From the NCBI GenBank assembly GCA_030581615.1, contig JAKTTT010000020.1, positions 248,001-312,000 on the forward strand: a stretch of 64,000 nucleotides of DNA. Reading direction: 5' to 3'. Positions 1 through 10,166 of this stretch are shown piece after piece. A program made the position numbers and the translations under genes. This DNA is from Alloascoidea africana. Taxonomy: Eukaryota > Ascomycota > Alloascoideomycetes > Alloascoideales > Alloascoideaceae. The notes beneath the pieces were generated by a model. The model searched no databases. It saw nothing but the letters and a program-made list of their open reading frames with translations, and was not told where the DNA came from. Numbering within the stretch: the stretch's first letter is position 1; each line of letters begins with the position of its first letter.

Positions 1-307
1 CTAAACAAGCCAGACCTGGCGTGATTAAGCATTTGCTTAGTGCAGCTCTTCTTGTCCCTATCTCTTTGTTTCGTAACTCTTTTCCCACTATCTGGCTCGA
101 GAGACTCTTTCGTCAGGACAAAGCGGATCTGGCGTTGCATCTCTGGTTTCGAGGCTCGTTCATCTTTTATGATCCGCAGCCCCATATTTTCGCGCTGCAA
201 AACATTCTCTTACCCGTTTAGCTTTCCCGCTTATTTCTGCTCCTGAGTTTCCAGTCATCACATTCCACGAAACAATTATTCCCTGACGAGACGACAAAAG
301 TTCGATC
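1..307. other. 5' flank of the PKH1-like gene
   Basis: No gene is recognised here. The stretch is pyrimidine-rich and lies directly upstream of the kinase start, so it probably holds that gene's promoter and 5' leader. Short open frames are present but show no family features. Confidence 0.4.
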
Positions 308-3300
308 ATGGAAGACGTGTCCAAGCTCGAGGATGGCGCTAGTGCTACTCATCCCGCCAGGCCAGCTTCGGTCCACAGCTGGAGAGAGGATGGAGCCACG
401 GCTGACGAGGGAAAGCACAACTGGGTGGAACAAAACACTACACCAACAACAGAAAAAACATCAACAACTCCTACCAAATCCTTCAAAAAGGGCCTTTCTG
501 ACTTCACCATAGGGCAGAATATTGGAGACGGCTCTTACTCGACTGTTCTGTTAGGCACAGAAAGCAAGACTGGCAGACAATGTGCGATTAAGGTCCTCGA
601 CAAGAGACACATTATCAAGGAAAAGAAAATCAAGTATGTCAACATTGAACGGGACACCTTAAACAGATTGGGCTCTCACAGAGGCATCATTCAGCTTTTC
701 TATACGTTCCAAGATGAGCTGAGTTTATATTTTGTTCTGGACTACGCACCCAATGGCGAACTACTCTCTCTTATCAAGCACCATGGTAGCCTTGATGAAG
801 CTTGTACAAGGTACTATGGTGCCCAAATCCTCGATGCCCTAGATTTTATGCACTCAAAGGGAGTCATCCACCGGGATTTGAAGCCGGAAAACATTTTGCT
901 CGATGAAAACTACTCTGTCAAGATAACTGACTTTGGTACTGCAAAATTGATCTCAGACGAGGAATTGGAACAGTTGGCTGCAACAGGTGAGGAGTTTGAT
1001 ACTCGAGCGGACTCGTTTGTTGGAACGGCGGAGTACGTGTCTCCAGAACTTTTGATAGACAAGTCGTGTGGGAAGAGTTGTGATCTCTGGGCATTTGGCT
1101 GTGTTCTATTCCAAATGATAGCGGGCAGACCACCATTTAAGGCGAATAACGAATACCTCACTTTTCAAAAGATCACCAAGCTCCATTTCTCGTATCCTCC
1201 TGGGTTTTCGAAAAACGTGCGAGAGGTTGTTGGCAAGCTGCTCTTGCTGGAACCTGAGAAGCGGTTAACAATTCCACAAATCAAAAAGACATTGTTCTTT
1301 TCGCCTGTTACATGGGACGATCCTGATTCTATTTGGCTAACTCCGCATCCTGAATTCAAACCTTTTGTCTCTAATGTGAATACGGTTGCCTATATCTACA
1401 GCTACGAAGAAGGCGGAATCTCCTCGGTCAAAAAGCCCAGCACTCAGAAAAAGCACTCTACCAGTTCCCTATTTCGCAAGATTTCAGGATCCCAAAAGAA
1501 AAAGTCGGACAAATCTGCAATAGCCGAATTGAAGGTCTCCAGCGTGCCTGATTTTAGCCTTAATGCTAGTGTCACTAGTGTCGACTCCACAAGCAAAATT
1601 TCAAACATGAAGTGGTCCAAAAGTTCGCTAGCAGTTGCCGAGGAGGGCCTTTACGTGTCTCCTAATAGATCATTTGTTGATCAAGAATCGTCTCATGATC
1701 GCGAAGGTGATGATAAATCGGAAGGATCTTTGGATTTGTCTCATGAAGCTGCTGATGAGATTTCCTCAGACCCCAAAGATAAGGACCAGGTCCCACACAA
1801 CACAAACGGAGCATTAAAACCGTCTGAAAGCAAGACTGTTGGCCTTGCTACACTTCCCGAGAGTTCTGTTCTTTCAAATGCTGCTTTGTCTCAATCACAC
1901 TCAGATTCCCCCAATCCGCCTTCCTCTGTTCCCATGCACCTGCCAACAGAGTCAGCCAAGGCACCCCCCAGTTCCAGCCCTGGATCGCCAATGGAAAAAG
2001 CTTCGTCAAAGTCCCAGGTCTCGTCTATAGCCTCGCCCAAGTTGGACACTAGCGCCACTACGGATTCTGACACAAGTGAGCCGGTTGATATGAAGAATGA
2101 ACAACCCTCAAAACTGCCATCGGAAGCCGACAGCAAGGACAAGGTAAATCCACAAGCGCAAGAAGAGAACACAGGTAAGGACTCTATTGCCCCTGTTAAT
2201 GACGATTCTCTTGCTAATGGCGGCGAATCAGGTTCAGGCAAAGCTGTAGTTGACAAAGTGCAAGGGGTTGAGAACGGCTCCCCCGAAGCCCTTCTTAACG
2301 CTCAATGGAATGCATTGTTGAATTCCAACACCTCAGAACAGATTGCAAAAATTGGTTTCCTGAACATCTCCGTAGCGCGTCATATTGGGCAACCTGTACC
2401 CCTTGGAGATCAAGAGGCCTCCAAACCAACCATCCAGTTCAACCTCATTACAGCATCAACGCGCCTTGCTCTTGCGAGAAAGGGGAAAAATGGCAGTAGC
2501 AAAGAGGTGGGAAAAGGTAAAGAAGGTGCATCCAGTTCTAGCAGCCGTCACAAACCTGGCATTCTGAAACGTTTGTTTTCTCGCAGCAAAAGCAGTTGGG
2601 GTGAGAGCAGTGGTAGCAGTCGTGAAAACGCAATTGCAAATGCTTCAACATTGTACAAGAAGAGACGTAAGAGAGACAGAATAGTGGTTCTAACTACCGA
2701 AGGCCGTTTTCTTGTCATTTCTCCAGAATTGTCAATAGAGAAAAAAGTGTTGGAAGTTTCAGCAAAGCCGGTCAGTATTTTTGAAAAAGCAGACTTTCCC
2801 AAATTAGATGCTCAATGTCTTGATCTACAAATCAATATTAAAAACGACGGTGTGAGTATCGTTGATGGAAAGGGTCTCAAGTCCAAAAATTCTGAAATGG
2901 AGGCATTCACGATTGAAACTGCTTCCAATACCTTGTCTTTCGAAAGCAGTATCCATACATACAAAGGTGTATATGGTGCAGGTCTATTTGGGTCTCAAAA
3001 CTGGACCTCTGTTATTCGAACGATGAAAGGAAAGAAAACAGATACTGGTACTGAGGCTGAGACCACGGCTAAAGCTGAAATCAAGGAGGCTCCCGTCAAG
3101 CCAGAAGTAGATGACAAGCTGACAGAAGTCGAGGAAGCAGCCTCCAAATCAGAATCAGAAGCTACAAAGAATGAGGTGAAGTTACAGGCAGAAGAAGAAA
3201 GTCAAACGAAAGCTACCGTTCCCAGTCGTCATCTTTCTCTTCGTGTTAATACACCAGATTCTCAAACAAATGCCCATCATAGGCTCTCTCTAGCTCCTTC

Positions 3301-3988
3301 TCATCGTCGTCCTTCGTTCAGGTTCTCTAGTCAACGATCACGGTCCCCGAGCATTCCGGAGAGAAATATACAAGAAGAACTTGATACTGAAGAAAAGGCA
3401 GAAGAACCAAAAGCAAAGAAAACTGAATCTAGTGCACCAGCACCAGCTCGTTCAAAGAGAAAGTTAACCATTTCTCGTCTGTCCAGAAAAGCCCCAGAAG
3501 ATTTGGGTATTGATTCTGCCACATTAGAAGCGGAGCTCAACGATAAAATGCAAATTAAAACCGAGGCCACTGAAGGGTTTGCATTGGACGTGTTTGGTAG
3601 TATGGGGATAACCGAGGAAGAAGCTGAAAAATATGGCCCTAAAAGCCACAGACAACGAACAGGTGCAGCAGCAGCTTACAACTCTACTTATTCTCGCTTC
3701 TCACCCAAAGGTAGTAGAAGCTCTAAGGGTCCCTTTAGGCTCACATTGTCGCCTTCAGTTGAAAGTACCTTGGGCGGAACGGACAGACGAAGATCTAGAA
3801 ACGGAAGAGGAAACCTGGGTATCCCTAGCGTGTATTCTACCAAGAGCTTGAATACAAAGTATGACGAAGAGTTGTTAGCAATCGAAGATTTGGAAGAGGA
3901 CGCGGCTGCTTTTGGCCTCCTTGTAGCGAGCGAGATTGCGGCAATCACCTCTGGAAGCGCTGAGAGTTCGTCTGATAAAGCGCGCTGA
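308..3988 (+). CDS. PKH1: PDK1-type serine/threonine kinase (Pkh1/2 family)
   Basis: A 1226-residue kinase read as one exon. The kinase domain spans about residues 66-335: glycine loop IGDGSYSTV (72-80), catalytic Lys95 in AIKV, HRDLKPEN (188-195), DFG (208-210) and an activation loop SFVGTAEYVSPE (236-247). The YVSPE form is typical of PDK1/Pkh kinases. A long low-complexity Ser/Pro/Glu-rich linker follows, then a basic segment and a PH-like domain at about 783-910, in the place of the PDK1 PH domain. The C-terminal tail is Ser/Arg-rich. In yeasts Pkh kinases act at the plasma membrane and eisosomes in sphingolipid-responsive signalling and phosphorylate the activation loops of AGC kinases such as Ypk1, Sch9 and Pkc1. 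The family call is strong; which Pkh paralogue it equals cannot be told from sequence alone. Confidence 0.93.
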   Translation: MEDVSKLEDGASATHPARPASVHSWREDGATADEGKHNWVEQNTTPTTEKTSTTPTKSFKKGLSDFTIGQNIGDGSYSTVLLGTESKTGRQCAIKVLDKRHIIKEKKIKYVNIERDTLNRLGSHRGIIQLFYTFQDELSLYFVLDYAPNGELLSLIKHHGSLDEACTRYYGAQILDALDFMHSKGVIHRDLKPENILLDENYSVKITDFGTAKLISDEELEQLAATGEEFDTRADSFVGTAEYVSPELLIDKSCGKSCDLWAFGCVLFQMIAGRPPFKANNEYLTFQKITKLHFSYPPGFSKNVREVVGKLLLLEPEKRLTIPQIKKTLFFSPVTWDDPDSIWLTPHPEFKPFVSNVNTVAYIYSYEEGGISSVKKPSTQKKHSTSSLFRKISGSQKKKSDKSAIAELKVSSVPDFSLNASVTSVDSTSKISNMKWSKSSLAVAEEGLYVSPNRSFVDQESSHDREGDDKSEGSLDLSHEAADEISSDPKDKDQVPHNTNGALKPSESKTVGLATLPESSVLSNAALSQSHSDSPNPPSSVPMHLPTESAKAPPSSSPGSPMEKASSKSQVSSIASPKLDTSATTDSDTSEPVDMKNEQPSKLPSEADSKDKVNPQAQEENTGKDSIAPVNDDSLANGGESGSGKAVVDKVQGVENGSPEALLNAQWNALLNSNTSEQIAKIGFLNISVARHIGQPVPLGDQEASKPTIQFNLITASTRLALARKGKNGSSKEVGKGKEGASSSSSRHKPGILKRLFSRSKSSWGESSGSSRENAIANASTLYKKRRKRDRIVVLTTEGRFLVISPELSIEKKVLEVSAKPVSIFEKADFPKLDAQCLDLQINIKNDGVSIVDGKGLKSKNSEMEAFTIETASNTLSFESSIHTYKGVYGAGLFGSQNWTSVIRTMKGKKTDTGTEAETTAKAEIKEAPVKPEVDDKLTEVEEAASKSESEATKNEVKLQAEEESQTKATVPSRHLSLRVNTPDSQTNAHHRLSLAPSHRRPSFRFSSQRSRSPSIPERNIQEELDTEEKAEEPKAKKTESSAPAPARSKRKLTISRLSRKAPEDLGIDSATLEAELNDKMQIKTEATEGFALDVFGSMGITEEEAEKYGPKSHRQRTGAAAAYNSTYSRFSPKGSRSSKGPFRLTLSPSVESTLGGTDRRRSRNGRGNLGIPSVYSTKSLNTKYDEELLAIEDLEEDAAAFGLLVASEIAAITSGSAESSSDKAR

Positions 3989-4815
3989 AAACAAAAATAA
4001 AAGTCGTTTGAAACGTTGATTTGAGCAATTTCATTTGAATTTCCCCAAAAATTTGTTTCCTTTTTTACCTGTTCGTATTTAAAATGATTGCCTTTTGTGA
4101 AATTTTTTTTTCATTTTATTGGCTGTTCACATTATTGCTGTAGACATTTGCTTGTTGATTGTTTCTTGAGCTGTTGCATAAAACAGAAATATTTGCCTTT
4201 TCTTGTCGTCTTTATTAATGTTTTTACTAGACAATTATTGTTTCTGATTTTTTTTTGATTTTTTTTTGATTTTTTTGTTCAAAGAGAAAAGAGTTGCAGT
4301 GTATTGTCGAGTAGCATTGGCTCTCTAAAAAGGTCGTTAGTTGGTTCATTTAGCTTCGGGCTATCATCATCTTGATCTCTTCTCTTACGAGTTTTGGTTT
4401 ACACACCAATTGATTCTTTCAACTTTTTGTTTTGTTTTTGAAAAACCAAAATACTCAATAATACTCTTTTTTTTTAGTCTGTAGTAGTAACAGAGACAAC
4501 CGTGAAGTGTAATTGTCGGTAGTGCAAGTTCAGATTGTCCTAGCCAGTATTGTTATTTTCGTGCACAGTTGAGTGAAGAAGACACTTACTGTAGCTTTCT
4601 GCATGGCCTATGCGAGTTTCCGAAAATGTCAGAAGTTTGGGTGTATTCCTCCACAGCGCGAACCATCAGACGATCAGGAAACTGGAATCGTTGCACAAAG
4701 CGAACGGATGGTGATATCGACTGAAGGCAGCAACACTGGGCTGAAAATATGAAAAATGTCGTTAGTCTGGGGGCGTGTACGAGACCATATAATTTCAAAA
4801 GGAGGAAGCAAGATC
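3989..4815 (+). other. intergenic region between PKH1 and the 4816 gene
   Basis: AT-rich spacer with long T runs, including three tandem GATTTTTTTT-type units at about 4246-4277. It probably holds the PKH1 3' end and the promoter of the downstream gene. An ATG-started 49-codon frame at 4603-4752 has no recognisable features and could at most be an upstream ORF. Confidence 0.4.
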
Positions 4816-6482
4816 ATGGTGTTTCGGTTGGTAGTTAGAGGTCAAGCACTTTATCATCCACGAACGATATCAACCTGTAAGTTCTTCGCTTCTTTCGATC
4901 AAGTAAGGGGACAAGCCATTGCTGTTTCTCATCTAGTAGGTTTTGGTTCACTAATTTATAGAGATAAACAGATGGAAGTACCTTGAACATAGATAGGAGC
5001 ACCGATGAACAAAAGCAAAAAACCAATACCAAGGTAAATCCCTTGGATCAGTCGCTGCTTCTAATGAAGCAACTTAATATCCATCACAAGCCAAAGGAGG
5101 CGCTTAGAATAGCGACCGAAGGATCAGTTGCATTTGAAAATCTCAGCGTGATAGAACAAGTAGCATTTATGGAGGAAATGCTAAGCTCAATAGAACAGCT
5201 GCTACGAAATAACGCCCCAGTTGGTGATTTCCCAGCAATGGTGATATCCAAAATAGTCGAAATCCAGCTTCCCATGTCTTACCGAATGGTACGGCTTATT
5301 CAATCTATTGCATTAATGATGTTTTTACCTAAGGAAACAACAGAAAAACTTTTGAACCAACTAAAAAAGGCTTTTAAATTCTCGATATCTCAGAAAAAGG
5401 CAATACGGGGATTCGAAAACGAACAGGATATAGACGATTCTGGAAGAGAAATAATGTTGCGGAAATATTTGTTAGAGTTGTTGGAAGGGAAGTTTGTTGA
5501 ATCACGCGATAATCTACAGAATATTGAAAGGCTAATTTTTCAGCTGATCTTACAGCATGAAAGTGAGTTTGGCGACACAAACATACAAGTTGCATTTTCC
5601 CTTGCCAGATACATTGTTGAGCGGAAGCATTGCTTACTGAGTACTCGGACATGGGAAATACTGGCATCCATGGGCACAGAAGGAAAAAACTACCACATTC
5701 TCAAGTGGTGCTGGGAATTTGGTGCCGAAAGAGGGGCATTTTTAATGAATGACCAAGCTTTATTACGCCTATGCCAAAGTACAATTGACATAGGAGACAC
5801 AAGAATATGTGGAAAAGTTGTTTACTATCTGAAAACGCACAGAAATGATGATCTGAGAAATGAGTGTGCTCTATGTTTTGTAGAGGCGAGAACAAGAACG
5901 GAAACTCCTTCTCTTTGTCTTGATGCTCTATTCCTACTCACAGATGAATTCAGCTCAACTCTAGGAGTAACTGACTTTCCAAATGCAATATCTTCAATCA
6001 GACATTTTTCAACAGTTTCAGAACTTTATAAAAAGCTCAAGTACCTGACCAATAAAAACTCGTCTCTTCCAAAGAAATCTCTACTTCTTGCTATTGCCAT
6101 AGCAGGAATGGCAAAGAAAGGTTGGTATTCTTATATTGGAGAAGTTTTGGTATCTTTTAACCAAAATCTACAAATACCGATCCAAGAGAGCTCTGTGTAT
6201 TATACGATAAAAGAAGCTACGCAAGGAAAGAATCCAAAACATATAGAGCTAACAATGAAACAACTAAGACTAGCAAATGATCCTACAATTCTTACTCAAC
6301 GCGTTTATAACTGCTACTTTCAAGGTCTTTTAGATTGTGGGTCTTTGCATTACCGGTCCATATTTGGATATTTGCATGAGTACAATTCAAAAGGATACAC
6401 GATACCGGAGGATTTAAAAGAAAAGATCCAATCAGCCTGTCTCCACAACAAAGACAACACCTATCTCAGCCATTGGCAATGA
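4816..6482 (+). CDS. hypothetical mitochondrial protein, helical-repeat type, one intron
   Basis: Proposed exons are 4816-4876 and 4972-6482, giving 523 residues. Exon 1 encodes a basic, acid-free N-terminus (MVFRLVVRGQALYHPRTIST) that looks like a mitochondrial presequence. The 95-base intron has a GTAAGT donor at 4877, a CACTAAT branch site at 4949-4955 and a CAG acceptor at 4969-4971; the exon phases match (1 base plus 2). Without the intron the long frame would have to start at a TTG. The rest is almost wholly alpha-helical, with repeated helix pairs like PPR or other RNA-binding repeat proteins, but I see no diagnostic motif. By analogy it could be a mitochondrial RNA stability or translation factor, which is inference only. 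An in-frame ATG at 4756 is an alternative start. Confidence 0.72.
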
Positions 6483-6674
6483 CCTAAATCATGAATGTAA
6501 ATAGTCATAGTTCGATAACTTAGAGCGTAAATATCAGTCCATATGTGTAATTTATGGACCTAATCATGGACCCTCACTACAACATCATCGAATGGATGGA
6601 TGGATCTTTCCATCTCCATCTCCAAGAATACTGCGAACAATTACAGCTGTTTTTTTGGCGCCCCCAAGCTGGCC

Positions 6675-9600
6675 ATGGATGATTTAGAACAGCTTGAGGT
6701 TATTGCTCTAGTTTCGAAGCTGACTAGCGAGCTCTCAAACTATACTGGTGTGAAAGATAAGACAATAGCTCAGTTTGTACTAGACATACATGAAAAATCC
6801 GACGATTTCAATGACTTTTCATCAAAGTTGAAGCAAATGGGTGCTGAGTTCCCAGACAACTTTATACAGAAAATTGATAACTTGATAATTCAACTACACC
6901 CCAAGTATAAAAAATTAAAGCAAAATAAAGGAGGTAATGCAAAATCTGAAGAGGAAGAGAATACAAGGCAGAAAAAACAAAGTATATTCAAAGGTCTGGC
7001 AATACCAGATACGAAACCAATTAAAAGCGAGAAATACGACAGTATTGATGAATCAGAGAATGATTTAAAAGAGAAGAACGAAAGGCAACAAGCGTCCACG
7101 CATAGCAGAAAAACAACCTACAGATCACGGTCAAGATCTCGCTCTCCATATAGTCGGCGGCAGCAAGAACAACGGTATAATCTCTCATACAGAGAGAGAG
7201 GAAGAGACAGAGATGGCTACAAAGATCGGAGGTACCGTCCAACTAGTCCTAGTCCTCCCAACTACAGATACTCCAAAGAAGAAGAACTAGATAACGAACC
7301 CGAGCTTTACAAGATATACTCCGGACGAGTTACTGGAGTTAAAGATTTTGGTGTTTTTGTAAGGTTGGAAGGTGTTCGAGGCAGGATGGATGGCCTGGTT
7401 CATATTTCAGCTATAAAAGATGGTGAACGAATTGATCATCCCCGTGATGTGGTACAACGGGACCAACAGGTGTTTGTTAAGGTTCTGAAAGTTGAAGGCA
7501 AGAGAATAAGTTTGTCAATGAAAGAAGCTGATCAAATAACGGGGGAAGACCTACTCTCGAAAAGCGCCGCAAATGGAGCAAATATGTTGCCTCTGGGCGC
7601 TCAAGAAGCTCCTGATCCTCTGGTGCAGAAACGACCTGGAAACAAAAGAAGAAATTCCATTGAAAGATGGGAGTTACAGCAGTTGGTTGCTGCAGGTGTA
7701 ATAAAAGATGATCCCCTATTAGCCGAAGATGTCAATGAAGTGTTCCGAGATGATATTGAGAACCCAGAGCAAGAGGTTGATGTGGAGATTGAAGTGCGAG
7801 AAGAGGAACCACCTTTTCTAGCTGGACAGACCCAACAAAGCCTGGATCTCAGTCCTATTAGGGTCGTCAAAGCACCAGATGGATCTCTTAATAGAGCAGC
7901 GATGAATGGTGGTATTCTTGCCAAAGAACGTCGAGAGACCCGCCAAAAAGAGGAACGAGAAAAAAGAGAAAAAGAAAAAGAAGAGGCACAGATGGCTCGA
8001 AAAATGGGCAATGACCCACTTTCGGGATCCAATGGTTTTGGCAATATATCACGCTCTAATCAGGTTGAAGCAGAGAGCGGTCCGGAATGGAAAAGAAAAC
8101 TACGGAGAAAGGAGGCTTATGACTCACGGAACCCACCAAGTATAAAAGAACAGCGTGAATCGCTACCTGTTTTCCAGTTTCGGGATCTTTTGGTGAAAGC
8201 AGTTAGAGACAACCCTATTATTGTTGTAGTTGGTGATACTGGTTCGGGAAAATCAACACAAATCACCCAATACCTCGCAGAAGAAGGCTTTGCAAAAGCA
8301 GGAAGAATAGGATGTACGCAACCACGTCGAGTAGCAGCAACTTCAGTTGCAAAGCGCGTGTCCGAAGAGGTTGGTTGCAGGCTGGGAGATGAAGTAGGTT
8401 ACACAATTCGTTTTGAAGATGTGACAAATCGGAGAACTAAAATCAAGTACATGACGGACGGTATGCTACAAAGGGAAGCACTTCTTGACCCGGACCTAAA
8501 CCAATATTCTGTCATAATGCTTGATGAAGCCCACGAAAGAACAATTTCCACAGATGTATTGTTTGCACTTCTCAAGAAAACGGTTGAAAGGCGACCTGAT
8601 TTTAGACTAATAGTCACTTCAGCTACGCTGGCATCAGAAAAGTTTTCCGAGTACTTTTTCGGCTGTCCAATTCTAAATGTGCCTGGAAGAAAATATCCTG
8701 TGCATATTGAATACACAAAAGAGCCCGAGTCTGATTATCTTGATGCAGCGTTAACAACCGTTGAGCATATTCATATAGAAGAGGGCCCTGGAGATATTTT
8801 GGTGTTTCTGACAGGTCAGGAAGAAATTGAGACTAGTCGTTTGATTCTGGAGGAGAGAGCCAAGGCACTCGGTGATAGTGCTCCTCCACTAATTGTTTGT
8901 CCTGTATATGCAAACTTACCTCCTGAGCAACAGCAAGAGATTTTTGAACCAACGCCAATAGGCAGCAGAAAAGTTGTACTTGCAACAAATATTGCAGAAA
9001 CTTCACTTACAATTGATGGAATTGCATTTGTCGTCGATCCTGGATTTGTTAAGGTTAACGCTTACAACCCCAAGCTTGGTATGGATGCCTTGTTGATCAC
9101 TCCAATTTCTAGAGCTCAAGCGCAGCAAAGGTCTGGTCGTGCTGGACGAACTGGCCCAGGAAAATGCTATAGGCTATACACAAAGCTAGCTTATGAGAAT
9201 GAAATGCTTGAGAGCCCAATACCAGAAATTCAACGGCAAAATCTTGCGCATACGATTTTGATACTCAAGGCCATGGGAATAAATGACCTATTGAATTTTG
9301 ATTTCATGGACCCTCCCGGTACAACCTCAATGCTTAATGCATTAGAGCAATTGTATCAACTGGGTGCCCTAAACTCTGAAGGTCTACTAACTAGAGTAGG
9401 TCGCAAAATGGCCGATTTCCCAATGGATCCGCCTTTGGCAAAAGTTCTTATTGCTTCGGTGGATTATCACTGTTCAGATGAAGTGATAACAATCATTTCA
9501 ATGCTTTCTACTACAAAAGGAGTTTTCTACAGGCCCAGAGGAAAAGAAGAAAAAGCTGATCAGAAAAAGGCAAAATTTCACGACTCCCATGGTGACCATT

Positions 9601-10166
9601 TAACATATTTGAACGTTTATAACTCTTGGGTTCGAAACGGGAAATCCAAAATATGGTGTATGGAAAACTTTATACAAGATAGAGCGCTAAGGAATGCACA
9701 GGACATTAGGAGTCAATTGACTGAAATTATGAGGAGATACAAAAATAAAATGGTAAGCTGTGGAAGCAATACGGATCTTGTACGGAAAGCATTTTGTTCT
9801 GGATTTTTTAGAAATGCTGCGCGAAAGGATCCCGAAGAGGGATATAAGACTTTGGCTGAGTCAACTCCGGTCTTTATGCATCCCAATAGCTCATTATTTG
9901 GGAAGAGCGCTGACTATGTTATCTACAACACTCTTACTTTCACTTCTAAAGAATACATGCAAGTTGTTAGCAGTATTGACCCCCAATGGTTGGTAGAAAC
10001 GGCACCGGCTTTTTATAAAGTTGCGGATGAAACAAAGCTAACAAAACGCAAGAGGCAAGAGAAGATCATGCCTTTGTTTGATCGATATGCTTCAGATCAA
10101 AATGCTTGGAGATTGAGCAACTACCGTAAACAAGCTAAGGGTGGTAGTTCTACGTTTGGTAGATAG
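6675..10166 (+). CDS. PRP22: Pre-mRNA-splicing DEAH-box ATP-dependent RNA helicase Prp22 (DHX8)
   Basis: This protein releases spliced mRNA from the spliceosome in the nucleus. The 1163-residue product has the DHX8/Prp22 order: an N-terminal helical segment beginning DDLEQLE, an Arg/Ser stretch near 148-165, one S1 RNA-binding domain at about 212-290, the helicase core with GDTGSGKS (520-527), DEAH (617-620), an SAT motif and QRSGRAGR (818-825), then the winged-helix, ratchet and OB-fold C-terminal region. The S1 domain upstream of a DEAH core separates Prp22 from Prp2, Prp16 and Prp43. The frame is open up to an ATG at 6600, but family N-termini begin at MDDLEQLE, so 6675 is preferred. No intron is needed. 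Confidence 0.96.
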   Translation: MDDLEQLEVIALVSKLTSELSNYTGVKDKTIAQFVLDIHEKSDDFNDFSSKLKQMGAEFPDNFIQKIDNLIIQLHPKYKKLKQNKGGNAKSEEEENTRQKKQSIFKGLAIPDTKPIKSEKYDSIDESENDLKEKNERQQASTHSRKTTYRSRSRSRSPYSRRQQEQRYNLSYRERGRDRDGYKDRRYRPTSPSPPNYRYSKEEELDNEPELYKIYSGRVTGVKDFGVFVRLEGVRGRMDGLVHISAIKDGERIDHPRDVVQRDQQVFVKVLKVEGKRISLSMKEADQITGEDLLSKSAANGANMLPLGAQEAPDPLVQKRPGNKRRNSIERWELQQLVAAGVIKDDPLLAEDVNEVFRDDIENPEQEVDVEIEVREEEPPFLAGQTQQSLDLSPIRVVKAPDGSLNRAAMNGGILAKERRETRQKEEREKREKEKEEAQMARKMGNDPLSGSNGFGNISRSNQVEAESGPEWKRKLRRKEAYDSRNPPSIKEQRESLPVFQFRDLLVKAVRDNPIIVVVGDTGSGKSTQITQYLAEEGFAKAGRIGCTQPRRVAATSVAKRVSEEVGCRLGDEVGYTIRFEDVTNRRTKIKYMTDGMLQREALLDPDLNQYSVIMLDEAHERTISTDVLFALLKKTVERRPDFRLIVTSATLASEKFSEYFFGCPILNVPGRKYPVHIEYTKEPESDYLDAALTTVEHIHIEEGPGDILVFLTGQEEIETSRLILEERAKALGDSAPPLIVCPVYANLPPEQQQEIFEPTPIGSRKVVLATNIAETSLTIDGIAFVVDPGFVKVNAYNPKLGMDALLITPISRAQAQQRSGRAGRTGPGKCYRLYTKLAYENEMLESPIPEIQRQNLAHTILILKAMGINDLLNFDFMDPPGTTSMLNALEQLYQLGALNSEGLLTRVGRKMADFPMDPPLAKVLIASVDYHCSDEVITIISMLSTTKGVFYRPRGKEEKADQKKAKFHDSHGDHLTYLNVYNSWVRNGKSKIWCMENFIQDRALRNAQDIRSQLTEIMRRYKNKMVSCGSNTDLVRKAFCSGFFRNAARKDPEEGYKTLAESTPVFMHPNSSLFGKSADYVIYNTLTFTSKEYMQVVSSIDPQWLVETAPAFYKVADETKLTKRKRQEKIMPLFDRYASDQNAWRLSNYRKQAKGGSSTFGR

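Noticed and set aside
4603-4752. 49-codon frame before the 4816 gene
   Set aside because: No features; at most an upstream ORF.
6600-6674. 25-residue N-terminal extension of PRP22
   Set aside because: An ATG at 6600 is in frame, but family proteins begin at the MDDLEQLE-like segment, so the later ATG is preferred.
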